Position numbers and translations under genes: made by a program. A stretch of 64,000 nt of DNA from Halorussus litoreus (GTDB lineage Archaea; Halobacteriota; Halobacteria; Halobacteriales; Haladaptataceae). Below the pieces are notes generated by a model, which had not been told where the DNA came from, did no database searches, and saw nothing but the letters and a program-made list of their open reading frames with translations. Of this stretch, positions 51,602 through 59,778 are shown piece after piece (within the stretch, counting starts at the first letter, position 1; the number at the start of each line of letters is the position of its first letter). The stretch lies in assembly GCF_003382685.1 (NCBI RefSeq), contig NZ_KZ859514.1, positions 12,864 to 76,863 on the forward strand, in the 5' to 3' direction.

Positions 51602-52183
51602 ATGTCCCGAACGGCCTCGGCTCCCTCCGCGTCGGCGGGCGGGCCACCGGACGGTCCGCAGCCGTCTCGGGAGGTGATGTTCGACCTCCTCGGGAACTCC
51701 CGGCGGCGACGCGCCCTCCGTTACCTCCTCGACGAGGGGACGATGACCCTCACGAAACTCAGCGGTCGCGTCGCGTCGTGGGAGAAGGACACGCCGATGG
51801 CCGACCTCACCTCGCGCCAGCGCAAGCAGGTGTACTCCTCGCTCTACCAGACCCACGTCCCCAGACTCAGCGACCACGGACTGGTCGACTACGACGCCGA
51901 CGACCGGACCGTCCACCTGACCGGCGACCCCGACCGAATCCGGCGATTTCTGGAACTCGACGAGTCGCCCGACCGCGGATTTTCAGATTCGTGGAGTCGC
52001 TACTTCTTCTGGACCGCGGTGGTCGGGAGCGCGGCCATCGCGGGCAACTGGCTCGGAACCGCACCGGCGACTCATGTCGGGACCGAGGAACTCTACGGCC
52101 TGCTCACAGTGACGTTCATGATGCTCAGCGTCTCGTTCGCGATGGCCGTCGAGGGGCCGAAACTGCTTCAACTGTTGGACTGA
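51602..52183 (+). CDS. DUF7344-type winged-helix protein with two membrane helices
   Basis: In this 193-residue protein the N-terminal half is a winged helix (REVMFDLLGNSRRRRALRYL, SRQRKQVYSSLYQTHVPRLS, DHGLVDYDADDRTVHL), the DUF7344 pattern abundant in haloarchaea. The C-terminal half has two membrane helices (about 140-158 and 165-185), so it is a membrane-tethered putative regulator. The ATG at 51602 fits the AT-rich box GAATATTAATTA near 51557-51568; the longer frame upstream overlaps the promoter. Confidence 0.78.
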   Translation: MSRTASAPSASAGGPPDGPQPSREVMFDLLGNSRRRRALRYLLDEGTMTLTKLSGRVASWEKDTPMADLTSRQRKQVYSSLYQTHVPRLSDHGLVDYDADDRTVHLTGDPDRIRRFLELDESPDRGFSDSWSRYFFWTAVVGSAAIAGNWLGTAPATHVGTEELYGLLTVTFMMLSVSFAMAVEGPKLLQLLD

Positions 52184-52300
52184 GTCTCGATTCCACACCA
52201 AATCCCAGCCACTCGACCCGTTCACCCGAGAGTCCCAACCGAGAATCCCGAAGTCGGGCAGTCCAGATGATTTATCGGGGTCCGGTCCCCAGTCCCGGCT

Positions 52301-53836
52301 ATGTCGAAAGGGGCGCGACTGCCGGGGACGCCCGACGACGAGGGCGAGGACCCGATCGTGCTCCACGTGGACATGGACTGCTTCTACGCAGCCTGCGAGC
52401 GGCGTCGCGAGCCCAAGCTCCGCGGAGAACCCGTCGTCGTCGGGATGGGCTACGAGGACGGCCAGAATCACGGCGCGGTCGCGACCGCGAGCTACGAGGC
52501 CCGCGAGTACGGCGTCGAGAGCGCACAGGCGATCTCGACCGCGCTGGAGCAACTCCCGCGGATGGCCGTGGCCGAGGACCCGGATTCCGAGGTCGACCCC
52601 GACGAGGCGGGCTACTATCGGCCGGTCGACATGGACCACTACCAGTCGGTGGGCCAGGAGGTCAAGGACATCCTCCACGACTCGGCCGACGTGGTCCGGG
52701 AGGTCAGCATCGACGAGGCGTACCTCGACGTGACCGACCGCACCTCGTGGGAGGTCGCGGAGGGGTTTGCCCGCCACGTCAAGCACCGCATCGACCGCGA
52801 GGTGGGCGTCACCGCCAGCGTCGGGGTCGCGCCCAACATGTCCGCCGCGAAGATTGCCAGCGACCACGACAAGCCCGACGGACTCGTCGTGGTCGAGCCC
52901 GGCGAAGTCCGGGCGTTCCTCGCGCCGCTGGCCGTCTCGGAGATTCACGGCGTCGGCCCGGTCACGGCACGCAAGCTCCGCGAGATGGGTATCGGTACCG
53001 CCGCGGACCTCGCGGACGCCGACCGGAGCGACCTCGAAGACGCCTTCGGCGAGCGCGGCGCGGAGATGCACCGCCGCGCGCGCGGCGAGGACCAGCGCGC
53101 GGTCACGCCCACGGGCCGCCCGAAGAGCCTCTCCAGAGAATCGGCGTTCACCGAGGCGACCGACGACGACGAGCGAAAGCGCGAGCAGGTCCAAGCCCTC
53201 GCGGAGGCGGTCGCCGACCGCGCCACCCGGAAGGGGGTGATGTACCGCACCATCGGCATCAAGGTCGTCACGCCGCCGTACGACGTGAACACCCGCGCGA
53301 AGTCGCTGCCCGGCCCGGTGGACGACCCGGAACTGGTCGCGGAAGTCGCGCTCGACCTCCTGACGGAGTTCGACGACGAGGCGGTCCGGAAGGTCGGCGT
53401 GCGCGTCTCGAACCTCTCGTTTGCAGACGCCGAGCAGGCCAGCCTCGGGCGCGGTTGGGGGCCAGACGGCCCGGCGGAGGCTTCCCGGGAGGTCGAGAAC
53501 ACGCCCTCGGAGCAGGTCGAGAACGCAGAGTCGGACTCACACGATCCCGGGTCGCAGAACGCGCCGCCGACCGACCTCACTGATTTCGAGGGGAGCGCGA
53601 GCGACGATTCCGACGACGGCGAGCGGTCGATGGAATCAGGAGACGGCCCGGCTCCGAGCGGTCAGCTCTCGCTGGAAGACGGCTGGGGGACCACCAGCTG
53701 GGATCCTGAGGATGGAGCAATCGACGCCAGCGCGAGCGACGAACCCGACGCCAATGCGACCGACAGCTCCACACCCACCGAGGAAACCGACGCCGACCCG
53801 GATTCCGAGGGCCAGTCGTCGATCACGGACTTCTGA
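52301..53836 (+). CDS. dinB: DNA polymerase IV (Y family)
   Basis: The 511-residue translesion polymerase has catalytic motifs VDMDCFYAACE (D24) and SIDEAYLD (D138, E139), followed by VGVAPNMSAAKIASDHDKP, the thumb helix-hairpin-helix (IHGVGPVTARKLREMG) and little-finger domain (PKSLSRESAFTE). Beyond about residue 395 there is a roughly 110-residue acidic disordered tail that ends in QSSITDF, a PCNA-binding (PIP) motif at the very C-terminus; GQLSLEDGW further up may be a second contact. Bacterial and crenarchaeal homologues are about 350 residues, so the tail is the main difference. Confidence 0.94.
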   Translation: MSKGARLPGTPDDEGEDPIVLHVDMDCFYAACERRREPKLRGEPVVVGMGYEDGQNHGAVATASYEAREYGVESAQAISTALEQLPRMAVAEDPDSEVDPDEAGYYRPVDMDHYQSVGQEVKDILHDSADVVREVSIDEAYLDVTDRTSWEVAEGFARHVKHRIDREVGVTASVGVAPNMSAAKIASDHDKPDGLVVVEPGEVRAFLAPLAVSEIHGVGPVTARKLREMGIGTAADLADADRSDLEDAFGERGAEMHRRARGEDQRAVTPTGRPKSLSRESAFTEATDDDERKREQVQALAEAVADRATRKGVMYRTIGIKVVTPPYDVNTRAKSLPGPVDDPELVAEVALDLLTEFDDEAVRKVGVRVSNLSFADAEQASLGRGWGPDGPAEASREVENTPSEQVENAESDSHDPGSQNAPPTDLTDFEGSASDDSDDGERSMESGDGPAPSGQLSLEDGWGTTSWDPEDGAIDASASDEPDANATDSSTPTEETDADPDSEGQSSITDF

Positions 53837-53909
53837 CGCGACATTCGACTACCAGCCTGCCTCAACAGCCAGACTCAAGAGCGACGGCGATAAGACACGT
53901 CTGTGTCCA

Positions 53910-53990
53910 ATGACCCGGTCGAGTCGTGAGACGGAACTCGGTCGTCGTGGCGGCGAAGCGAGGCCCTGGCGATTCGAGGTGAGCCGATGA
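53910..53990 (+). CDS. possible 26-residue leader ORF coupled to the MFS gene
   Basis: The short frame runs MTRSSRETELGRRGGEARPW then RFEVSR and ends in the TGA that overlaps the MFS start codon (ATGA). GCGATAAGACAC near 53886-53897 could be a TATA box about 20 bases before this ATG, which would make it the first start on the transcript. Peptide sequence is not conserved with anything I know; its role, if any, would be in translation coupling. Confidence 0.35.
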   Translation: MTRSSRETELGRRGGEARPWRFEVSR

Positions 53991-55291
53991 ACCGGAACGA
54001 CCGCTCCATCGTCGGGCTGGTGATGGTCGCCCACGCGATGGTCCACACCTACGAGCTGTCGATCCCCATCCTGCTAACCATCTGGCTCGACCAGTTCGGC
54101 GTCTCCTCGACCACGCTGGGGCTGGCCGTTTCGGCGGGCTACGCGCTGTTCGGCCTCGGGGCGCTGCCCGGCGGCCTGCTGGCCGACGCGTACGGCTCGC
54201 GCACGCTCATCATCGCCTGTCTCGCCGGGATGGGCGGGTCGTTCGTCCTGCTGAGCGCCGCACCGAGCGTGCCGGTGATCGCGCTGGCGCTCGTCCTCTG
54301 GGGCGTCGCCGCGAGCGTCTACCACCCCTCGGGGCTGGCGCTGGTCAGCAAGGGCGTCTCCCAGCAGGGGACCGCGTTCGCCTACCACGGGATGGCGGGC
54401 AACCTCGGCATCGCGCTCGGCCCGCTCTCGACCGCGCTGCTCCTGCTGTTTTTCGACTGGCGGACCGCCGTCGTTCTGCTGGCGGTCCCGGCCGGACTTG
54501 CCGTCCTGTTCGCGCTCACGGTGGATTTCGACGAGACCGCCGCAGTGGAAGCCTCCCCTGACGGCGGCGAGGCTGAAGGAGAGAGTGCAGCGTCCGACGG
54601 CGGTGAGTCGGGGAGTGAGAACGCGAGCGCCACATCTGACGGCGGGGACGCACGGGCGGGCGGCAGCGTCTCCTCGCTGTCGGAGTTCCTCGCCGACTCG
54701 AAGACGCTCTTTTCCGGCGCGTTCGTCTTCGTGTTCGTCGTCGTGATGTGCTCGGGGCTGTACTACCGCGGCGTGCTCACCTTCCTGCCGGAGATGCTGG
54801 CGAACCAGCCGCTGTTCGACCCCGTGACCGTCGGCGCGCGCGAGATAGAGCCCTCCCAGTACGTGTACGCCGGACTCCTGATGATCGGCATCGGCGGCCA
54901 GTACGTCGGCGGGAAGCTCACCGACCGCATCCGGGTCGAACGCGGCATCACCGCGGCGTTCGCGGCGCTGGCGGTCATCGCGCTGCTGTACGTCCCGGCA
55001 CTGAACGCCGGCCTGACCGCCCTGCTCGCGGCGAGCGCGGTGCTGGGCTTCGCGCTGTTCGTGGTCCAGCCGCTCTACCAGTCGGCGGTCGCGCAGTACA
55101 CGCCCGCCGGGACGCGGGGCCTCTCGTACGGCTTCACCTACCTCGGCGTGTTCGGCATCGGCGCGCTGGGTGCGAGTATCGCAGGGATCGTGCTCGACCT
55201 GTTCGACCCGACCGCGCTGTTCGTCGTGCTGGCCGGGTTCGCGCTCGTGGCGACCGTCTTCGGGGCGCTGCTCTCGGCGCGGCAGGGATAG
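53987..55291 (+). CDS. MFS transporter
   Basis: The 434-residue transporter has twelve membrane helices in two halves. Family features include the loop 2-3 region GGLLADAYGSRTLIIA and the matching second-half segment GGKLTDRIRVERGITAA. An acidic, Ser/Gly-rich cytoplasmic loop (about 180-225) with repeated DGG units separates the halves. The substrate cannot be read from sequence. Its ATG overlaps the stop of the small upstream frame. Confidence 0.88.
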   Translation: MNRNDRSIVGLVMVAHAMVHTYELSIPILLTIWLDQFGVSSTTLGLAVSAGYALFGLGALPGGLLADAYGSRTLIIACLAGMGGSFVLLSAAPSVPVIALALVLWGVAASVYHPSGLALVSKGVSQQGTAFAYHGMAGNLGIALGPLSTALLLLFFDWRTAVVLLAVPAGLAVLFALTVDFDETAAVEASPDGGEAEGESAASDGGESGSENASATSDGGDARAGGSVSSLSEFLADSKTLFSGAFVFVFVVVMCSGLYYRGVLTFLPEMLANQPLFDPVTVGAREIEPSQYVYAGLLMIGIGGQYVGGKLTDRIRVERGITAAFAALAVIALLYVPALNAGLTALLAASAVLGFALFVVQPLYQSAVAQYTPAGTRGLSYGFTYLGVFGIGALGASIAGIVLDLFDPTALFVVLAGFALVATVFGALLSARQG

Positions 55292-55309
55292 TTACGGTTG
55301 TGGTGGCGG

Positions 55310-55385
55310 GTGCGGTTGTTGCTGTCACTGTGGCGGTTGCTGTTGCGGTGCGGTTGTTGCTGTCACTGTGGCGGTTGCTGTTGCG
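55310..55385 (+). repeat. 38-base tandem repeat, two copies
   Basis: The 38-base unit beginning GTGCGGTTGTTGCTGTCACT is present twice in direct succession, followed by a partial third. The G/T-rich sequence is the complement in character of the ACCGCA-rich tract further downstream. Confidence 0.85.
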
Positions 55386-55777
55386 GTGCGGTTACTCCTA
55401 GGCTCAACGATAGCAGCGGTCGCGGGTGCTGTCATCGATGAGATCTCGGATGGCAGCTACTCGATGCCATCGGACACCGCCACTGCGACTGCATCTCTGC
55501 TTGAGCATATGAGAACCGCATCCGCGACAGCAACCACAGCCACGACCGCCACACCATCCGCAACCGCGTCCGCAGTTATGCTTGAGCATATGAGAATCGC
55601 AACCGCCACCGAGTCCGCGACCGCACCCGCATCCGCGACCACAACCGCAGCCGCCTCCGCTACCGCATCCACAACCACAATCGCCGCGGGAACCGCCGCC
55701 TCGACACCGAAGTCACCTCGCCGTCGAAGCCCCGACAGTTTATGAGGGCCGGGTGAGAGGTAGCGCGCAACGAACGC
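55386..55777. repeat. cluster of CTTGAGCAT-type repeats, no gene
   Basis: There are three members of one repeat family. On the minus strand, 55391-55414 (CTATCGTTGAGCCTAGGAGT). On the plus strand, 55499-55520 and 55578-55600, which share GCTTGAGCATATGAGAA. Each is followed on its own strand by ACCGCA/ATCCGC-rich sequence. The last 45 bases hold the promoter of the next gene (CAGTTTATGAGG near 55735-55746). Confidence 0.7.
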
Positions 55778-57379
55778 ATGTCGCAGGAAACCATCGACGT
55801 CGCCGAGGTGAGCGACGGGGTCGGGGGAACCGACGGCGAACCCGGCGATCCCGTGGAACTCCCAGTCGTAGAGGTGCTGACCGGTCGCGCGTTCATCACC
55901 GGCAAGAGCGGGTCCGGGAAGTCCAACACCATGAGCGTCGTCGCGGAGAAGTTGCTGGACGGCGGCTACCCGGTGATGCTCGTGGATACGGACGGCGAGT
56001 ATTATGGCTTGAAAGAGGAGTACGAACTGCTCCACGCCGGGGCCGACGACGAGTGCGACATCCAGGTCGAGCCACAGCACGCCGAGAAGCTGGCGTCGCT
56101 CGCGCTGGAGGACAACGTCCCCATCATCCTCGACGTGTCTGGCTATTTGGACGAGGACGACGGGAAGGAGCTGCTGAAGGCGGTGGCCCAGCAGCTGTTC
56201 GCCAAGGAGAAGAAGCTCAAGAAGCCGTTCCTGATGGTGGTCGAGGAGGTCCACGAGTACATCCCCGAGGGCGGCGGGATGGACGAGTGTGGCCGGATGC
56301 TCATCAAGATCGGCAAGCGCGGGCGCAAACACGGCCTCGGCATCGCGGGCATCAGCCAGCGCCCCGCCGACGTGAAGAAGGATTTTATTACTCAATGCGA
56401 CTGGCTCGTCTGGCACCGACTCACGTGGAACAACGACACCAACGTCGTCGGCCGGATTCTGGGCAACGACTACGCCGACGCCATCGAGGACATGGGCGAC
56501 GGCGAGGCGTTCCTGACGACCGACTGGTCCGAGACGACTCGGCGGGTCCAGTTCCACCGCAAGCAGACGTTCGACGCGGGGGCGACGCCCGGACTGGAGG
56601 ACTTCGAGCGCCCGGACCTCAAGTCGGTCAGCGACGACCTCGTGAGCGACCTCCGAGAGATCAGCGAGGCCGAGCGCCAGCAGGAGGACCGCATCGAGGA
56701 GCTAGAGCAGGAAGTCCGCGAGAAGGACAACCACATCGAGGATCTCGAACGCCGGCTGGAGGAGGCCCGCGAGATGGAGGAGGTCGCCGACAAGTTCGCC
56801 AAGGCGATGCTCGACACCTCCAAGAACCAGCGCGCGAACCCCTACATCGACACCGGCGGCGGGCAGGTTGTCGGGCAAGCCCAACAGGCCGGGCAACCTC
56901 GGCAGGGAGGACGAGCGGGACAGTCCCCGCAGGGCGGGCACGCAGGTCAGCCCCGGCAGGCCGATCTCGGCGGATTCGAGCAGGCCGACGCGAAGGAGGC
57001 CGAGGAGTCGGTCGACGACACGGACTCCTCTGAGAGTGGCGACTCCGACGAGCGCGACCCGCTCGACGCCATCCGCGAGGAACTCGACGGGCTCGAACCG
57101 GTCGAGCGCGGGATGTTGGCATACTATCTCCGGGAGGGACCGGCCGCACCGGTCGAAGCACACGTAGTCGCGGGCGGCCCCGAGGACCGCGAACTCGCGT
57201 ACAACCACAACCGGACGCTCCGCCAGCGCGGGTTCGTCCAGCACGCGGGCGGCGGGGAGTACGTCGCGGCGCTGCCGAGCCTGCTCGCGGCGCTCACCGA
57301 CGGCGAGATGGACGACGACAGCCGGACCGAGGCGCTGGCGGAGGTCGCCGAGGAACTGCCCGACGTGGAGTCGGCGTAG
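55778..57379 (+). CDS. HerA-like (DUF87) ATPase with C-terminal winged helix
   Basis: The 533-residue protein has a FtsK-HerA-type ATPase core: Walker A TGKSGSGKSN (41-50), VMLVDTDGEYYGL, Walker B LMVVEEVHEY, then KIGKRGRKHGLGIAGISQRP and a sensor-like LVWHRLTWNNDTN. A coiled coil (about 285-345) and a Gln/Gly-rich disordered part (about 360-430) follow, and the last 100 residues look like a winged helix with repeat GMLAYYLREGPA. HerA proteins translocate DNA with the nuclease NurA, but no nurA is adjacent, so this is a paralogue whose partner is unknown. Confidence 0.85.
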   Translation: MSQETIDVAEVSDGVGGTDGEPGDPVELPVVEVLTGRAFITGKSGSGKSNTMSVVAEKLLDGGYPVMLVDTDGEYYGLKEEYELLHAGADDECDIQVEPQHAEKLASLALEDNVPIILDVSGYLDEDDGKELLKAVAQQLFAKEKKLKKPFLMVVEEVHEYIPEGGGMDECGRMLIKIGKRGRKHGLGIAGISQRPADVKKDFITQCDWLVWHRLTWNNDTNVVGRILGNDYADAIEDMGDGEAFLTTDWSETTRRVQFHRKQTFDAGATPGLEDFERPDLKSVSDDLVSDLREISEAERQQEDRIEELEQEVREKDNHIEDLERRLEEAREMEEVADKFAKAMLDTSKNQRANPYIDTGGGQVVGQAQQAGQPRQGGRAGQSPQGGHAGQPRQADLGGFEQADAKEAEESVDDTDSSESGDSDERDPLDAIREELDGLEPVERGMLAYYLREGPAAPVEAHVVAGGPEDRELAYNHNRTLRQRGFVQHAGGGEYVAALPSLLAALTDGEMDDDSRTEALAEVAEELPDVESA

Positions 57380-57635
57380 CGCTATTCGAGGTCCACGTGG
57401 TTACCTCGAAACGCGCCCTAGGCGGCGAGTCGCCGGTCGTCGGGGTACGTCCCCGAAACCACGGTGACTCCTAACCATCTCGGCCGTACGGCGGAAATGC
57501 CGTCTATTTTGCCGAGTTCCCGTCACTTGCGTCGATGACCCCTGACGTCACCGGCTCGGTTACGCGAGATGGTGGATTCTCAGTCAGTGGGATACCCTCC
57601 AGGCCTTTTTATTCTCGTAACATCATCAGGCATAT

Positions 57636-58106
57636 ATGCACGTTCGAGAACTGATGAGCGAGTCGGTCGTGACCGTAGAGACCGGCACGACGGTTCAGGA
57701 TGCGGCGACCAAGATGCTCCGTCACGGCGTCGGTAGCATCATCGTGACGTACGAGGGGACGCCAGCGGGAATCGTCACGAAGTCCGATCTCCTTCACGCG
57801 GGCGTCGCGGCCGACAAGTCGTTCGAGCAGATTCCGCTGGAGACCGTCGTGAGCCATCCAGTCGTGACCGTCGACCCAGACGACAGCGTCAGCCAGGCCG
57901 TCGAAGTGATGCGGGAGAACTCCACCAGACATCTCCCGGTGACCGCCGACGGTGACCTTCTGGGCGTCGTCACGACCACGGACGTCGCGGTCCACCACCA
58001 GAACCGATCCGAGGAGGTCGAGGCGATTCGACAGGAACGGACGAGGGTGAACGAGAGCATCGGCCAGTCTTCGGGTGTTGAGCGGAGCAATCGAATCCCC
58101 AAGTGA
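57636..58106 (+). CDS. CBS-domain protein
   Basis: This 156-residue protein is a tandem CBS pair (about 3-60 and 68-125: MHVRELMSESVVTVETGTTV, GTPAGIVTKSDLL, LPVTADGDLLGVVTTTDVAV) with a charged C-terminal tail. Such modules bind adenine nucleotides and act as energy sensors. It stands alone. CTTTTTATTCTC near 57604-57615 is a TATA candidate for a leaderless ATG at 57636. Confidence 0.88.
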   Translation: MHVRELMSESVVTVETGTTVQDAATKMLRHGVGSIIVTYEGTPAGIVTKSDLLHAGVAADKSFEQIPLETVVSHPVVTVDPDDSVSQAVEVMRENSTRHLPVTADGDLLGVVTTTDVAVHHQNRSEEVEAIRQERTRVNESIGQSSGVERSNRIPK

Positions 58107-58160
58107 GCTGAGCCCCCGCGTGACGGGACACTTTTAGCACCGCTCCGAGTAGTTGGGAGA

Positions 58161-58433
58161 GTGAACACGCTGGCACCGGCCGACGAGAACAGGTGGAAGC
58201 TCCCACAGCACGCCCACGTGGTCGTGTACGACGAGCGCGAGCGCGAACTGCTGACCATCTACGACTGTGGCGCGGCCCAGAAACCCCCGTCGGCGCAGGT
58301 GCTGGGCAACCTCGTCCGCGTGAAGGCCGACCACGAACTGGAACACACGCCGACCGGCTACGTCGTCCGGATGCGCGAGGCGGCCGTGCTGGAGAAACAG
58401 GACGACGACCACTGGCTCATCACGGCCGAGTGA
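58161..58433 (+). CDS. uncharacterised 90-residue protein
   Basis: The acidic soluble protein starts at a GTG (NTLAPADENRWKLPQHAHVV) and has a short beta-rich body (VVVYDERERELLTIYDCG, VRMREAAVLEKQDDDHWLIT). I do not recognise the family. The GTG is favoured because CACTTTTAGCACC at 58129-58141 is spaced as a TATA box for a leaderless start there. Confidence 0.65.
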   Translation: MNTLAPADENRWKLPQHAHVVVYDERERELLTIYDCGAAQKPPSAQVLGNLVRVKADHELEHTPTGYVVRMREAAVLEKQDDDHWLITAE

Positions 58434-58489
58434 ACGGGACGAGTCCGGGTGAGTAGGACGGATCGCGAGGAAAACAGTCGCCGTGGGAC

Positions 58490-59134
58490 TTACAGCGGGG
58501 CCACGAGATCCTCCAGCGCGGCCTTCGGGTCGTCTGCCTTCGCGACGCCGCTGGCCAGCAGGACGCCCGACGCGCCGAGGTCTCCCGCGGCGGTCACGTC
58601 CTCGCCGGTCGAGATGCCCGCGCCGCAGTAGACCGCCACCGAGTCGTCGACGGCCTCCGCCGCGGCCACCGCGTCCGTCACCACGTCGGGGTCGGCCTTG
58701 CTCACGGGCGTCCCGGTGCCGATGAGTTCCGGGGGTTCGACCGCCACGGCGTCGGGGCCGAGTGCCGCGACCGCGCCGATCTGGTCGGGGTTGTTCGCGC
58801 AGACGCAGGTCTCCAGTCCGACGCGCTCTGCCGCGTCGAGCGCGCCGTCGATGTCCGCGAGCTTCAGCCGGCGCTCGGAGTGGTTGAGCAGCGTGCCAGT
58901 CGCGCCCGCCTCGGCGGCCGCTTCCGCGAGCGTGGAGCCGGTGTGGCTGCCGTGTTCGACCGGGCTGACGTGCTGGGCCCACGTCTCGACGCCCGTCTCG
59001 GCCACGCGCTGGAGGTCGGCGGCCTGCGGCGCGACGCCGACGGGGACGCCGGACGCCTCGCTCACCTCGCGTGCGGCTGTCGCTACCTCGACCGGGTCGC
59101 AGGGGTAGGCTTTCAGGTTGACGACGACTTTCAT
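58490..59134 (-). CDS. tpiA: triosephosphate isomerase
   Basis: The 214-residue archaeal-type enzyme interconverts dihydroxyacetone phosphate and glyceraldehyde 3-phosphate. Catalytic residues are N6 and K8 (VVNLKAY), H85 (LLNHSERR) and E133 ([10 protein letters not shown]), and the phosphate loop is [12 protein letters not shown]. The length is the short archaeal one. On the minus strand ACCTATTTGTT (59157-59168) is the TATA box of a leaderless ATG at 59134; the longer upstream frame runs through repeat A and is not coding. Confidence 0.95.
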   Translation of the reverse strand: MKVVVNLKAYPCDPVEVATAAREVSEASGVPVGVAPQAADLQRVAETGVETWAQHVSPVEHGSHTGSTLAEAAAEAGATGTLLNHSERRLKLADIDGALDAAERVGLETCVCANNPDQIGAVAALGPDAVAVEPPELIGTGTPVSKADPDVVTDAVAAAEAVDDSVAVYCGAGISTGEDVTAAGDLGASGVLLASGVAKADDPKAALEDLVAPL

Positions 59135-59307
59135 ACCGAATCCGTCCGCCGCGCGGAACAAATAGGTTGCGAGAGCGCGATTTCTTGTCGGGAAATGAGT
59201 CCGAACGGGAAGCCAGCACCAGTTCCGCGACGGTTGCATTTGTCTCTGGACTAGTGTTCGCAAGCGAGCGGTTCGGAGAACCCGAGCGCAGCGATTCACC
59301 GCGACCG

Positions 59308-59413
59308 AAGGCTCGTCAGAGCTTCGCTCTGACGGTGTTTTTGGTCGAGCTTTTGCCAGCGAAGGACCGGCGAGGCGTTTGCTCGCTGCTCCTGAGTGCA
59401 GCAAAAGGTCGTA
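59308..59413 (-). repeat. dispersed intergenic repeat A, copy 2
   Basis: The inverted copy of 2541-2645. Bases 59308-59359 match 2593-2644 in all 52 positions after reverse complement, and ACGACCTTTTGCTGC at the other end also matches. The middle 35-50 bases differ. It lies between tpiA and the tRNA-Lys gene. Confidence 0.75.
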
Positions 59414-59417
59414 ACAC

Positions 59418-59437
59418 GGGCGGAAGGGATTTGAACC
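59418..59437 (-). other. tRNA 3'-end remnant next to tRNA-Lys
   Basis: GGGCGGAAGGGATTTGAACC repeats the 3' end of the tRNA-Lys gene (GGGCCGGAAGGGATTTGAAC at 59523) with one base missing. It lies about 85 bases from the intact gene on the same strand. A duplicated tRNA end is the usual scar of integration or of tRNA gene decay. Confidence 0.55.
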
Positions 59438-59521
59438 ACGCCGAGACGGTCCGGGCGTGCGACTCGTCTACTTCAAATCCCCACGCGGCCGCTTCGCTCC
59501 TCACTTCGTTCGTCGCAAAAG

Positions 59522-59595
59522 CGGGCCGGAAGGGATTTGAACCCCTGACCGTCTGATTAAGAGTCAGACGCTCTCCCTAACTGAGCTACCGGCCC
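59522..59595 (-). tRNA. tRNA-Lys (CTT)
   Basis: The 74-base minus-strand tRNA reads GGGCCGGTAGCTCAGTTAGG at its 5' end. The acceptor stem is GGGCCGG/CCGGCCC with discriminator G, the D stem GCTC/GAGC, the anticodon loop CTCTTAA (anticodon CTT, Lys) on stem TCTGA/TCAGA, and the T loop TTCAAAT. There is no intron and no encoded CCA. Confidence 0.96.
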
Positions 59596-59778
59596 AACGT
59601 ACTCTGAGATTACCGGGTCGTACGTAAATACGTTTTCGTTTGGTCGGAGTCGCCGCGTCGGCGGACTTCTGAAAAACCGTCGGCGGGCTCGGCGGTGAGC
59701 TCGCTATTTTTCGGCGTTTCAGGCCGGCAAATCGTTCCCGGGAAGGTTAAGTGTGGGCCGAAGCAACGCCACAGTATC

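Noticed and set aside
55310-55440. Val/Ala-rich small membrane protein after the MFS gene
   Set aside because: The frame is produced by the tandem repeat and has no start or conservation.
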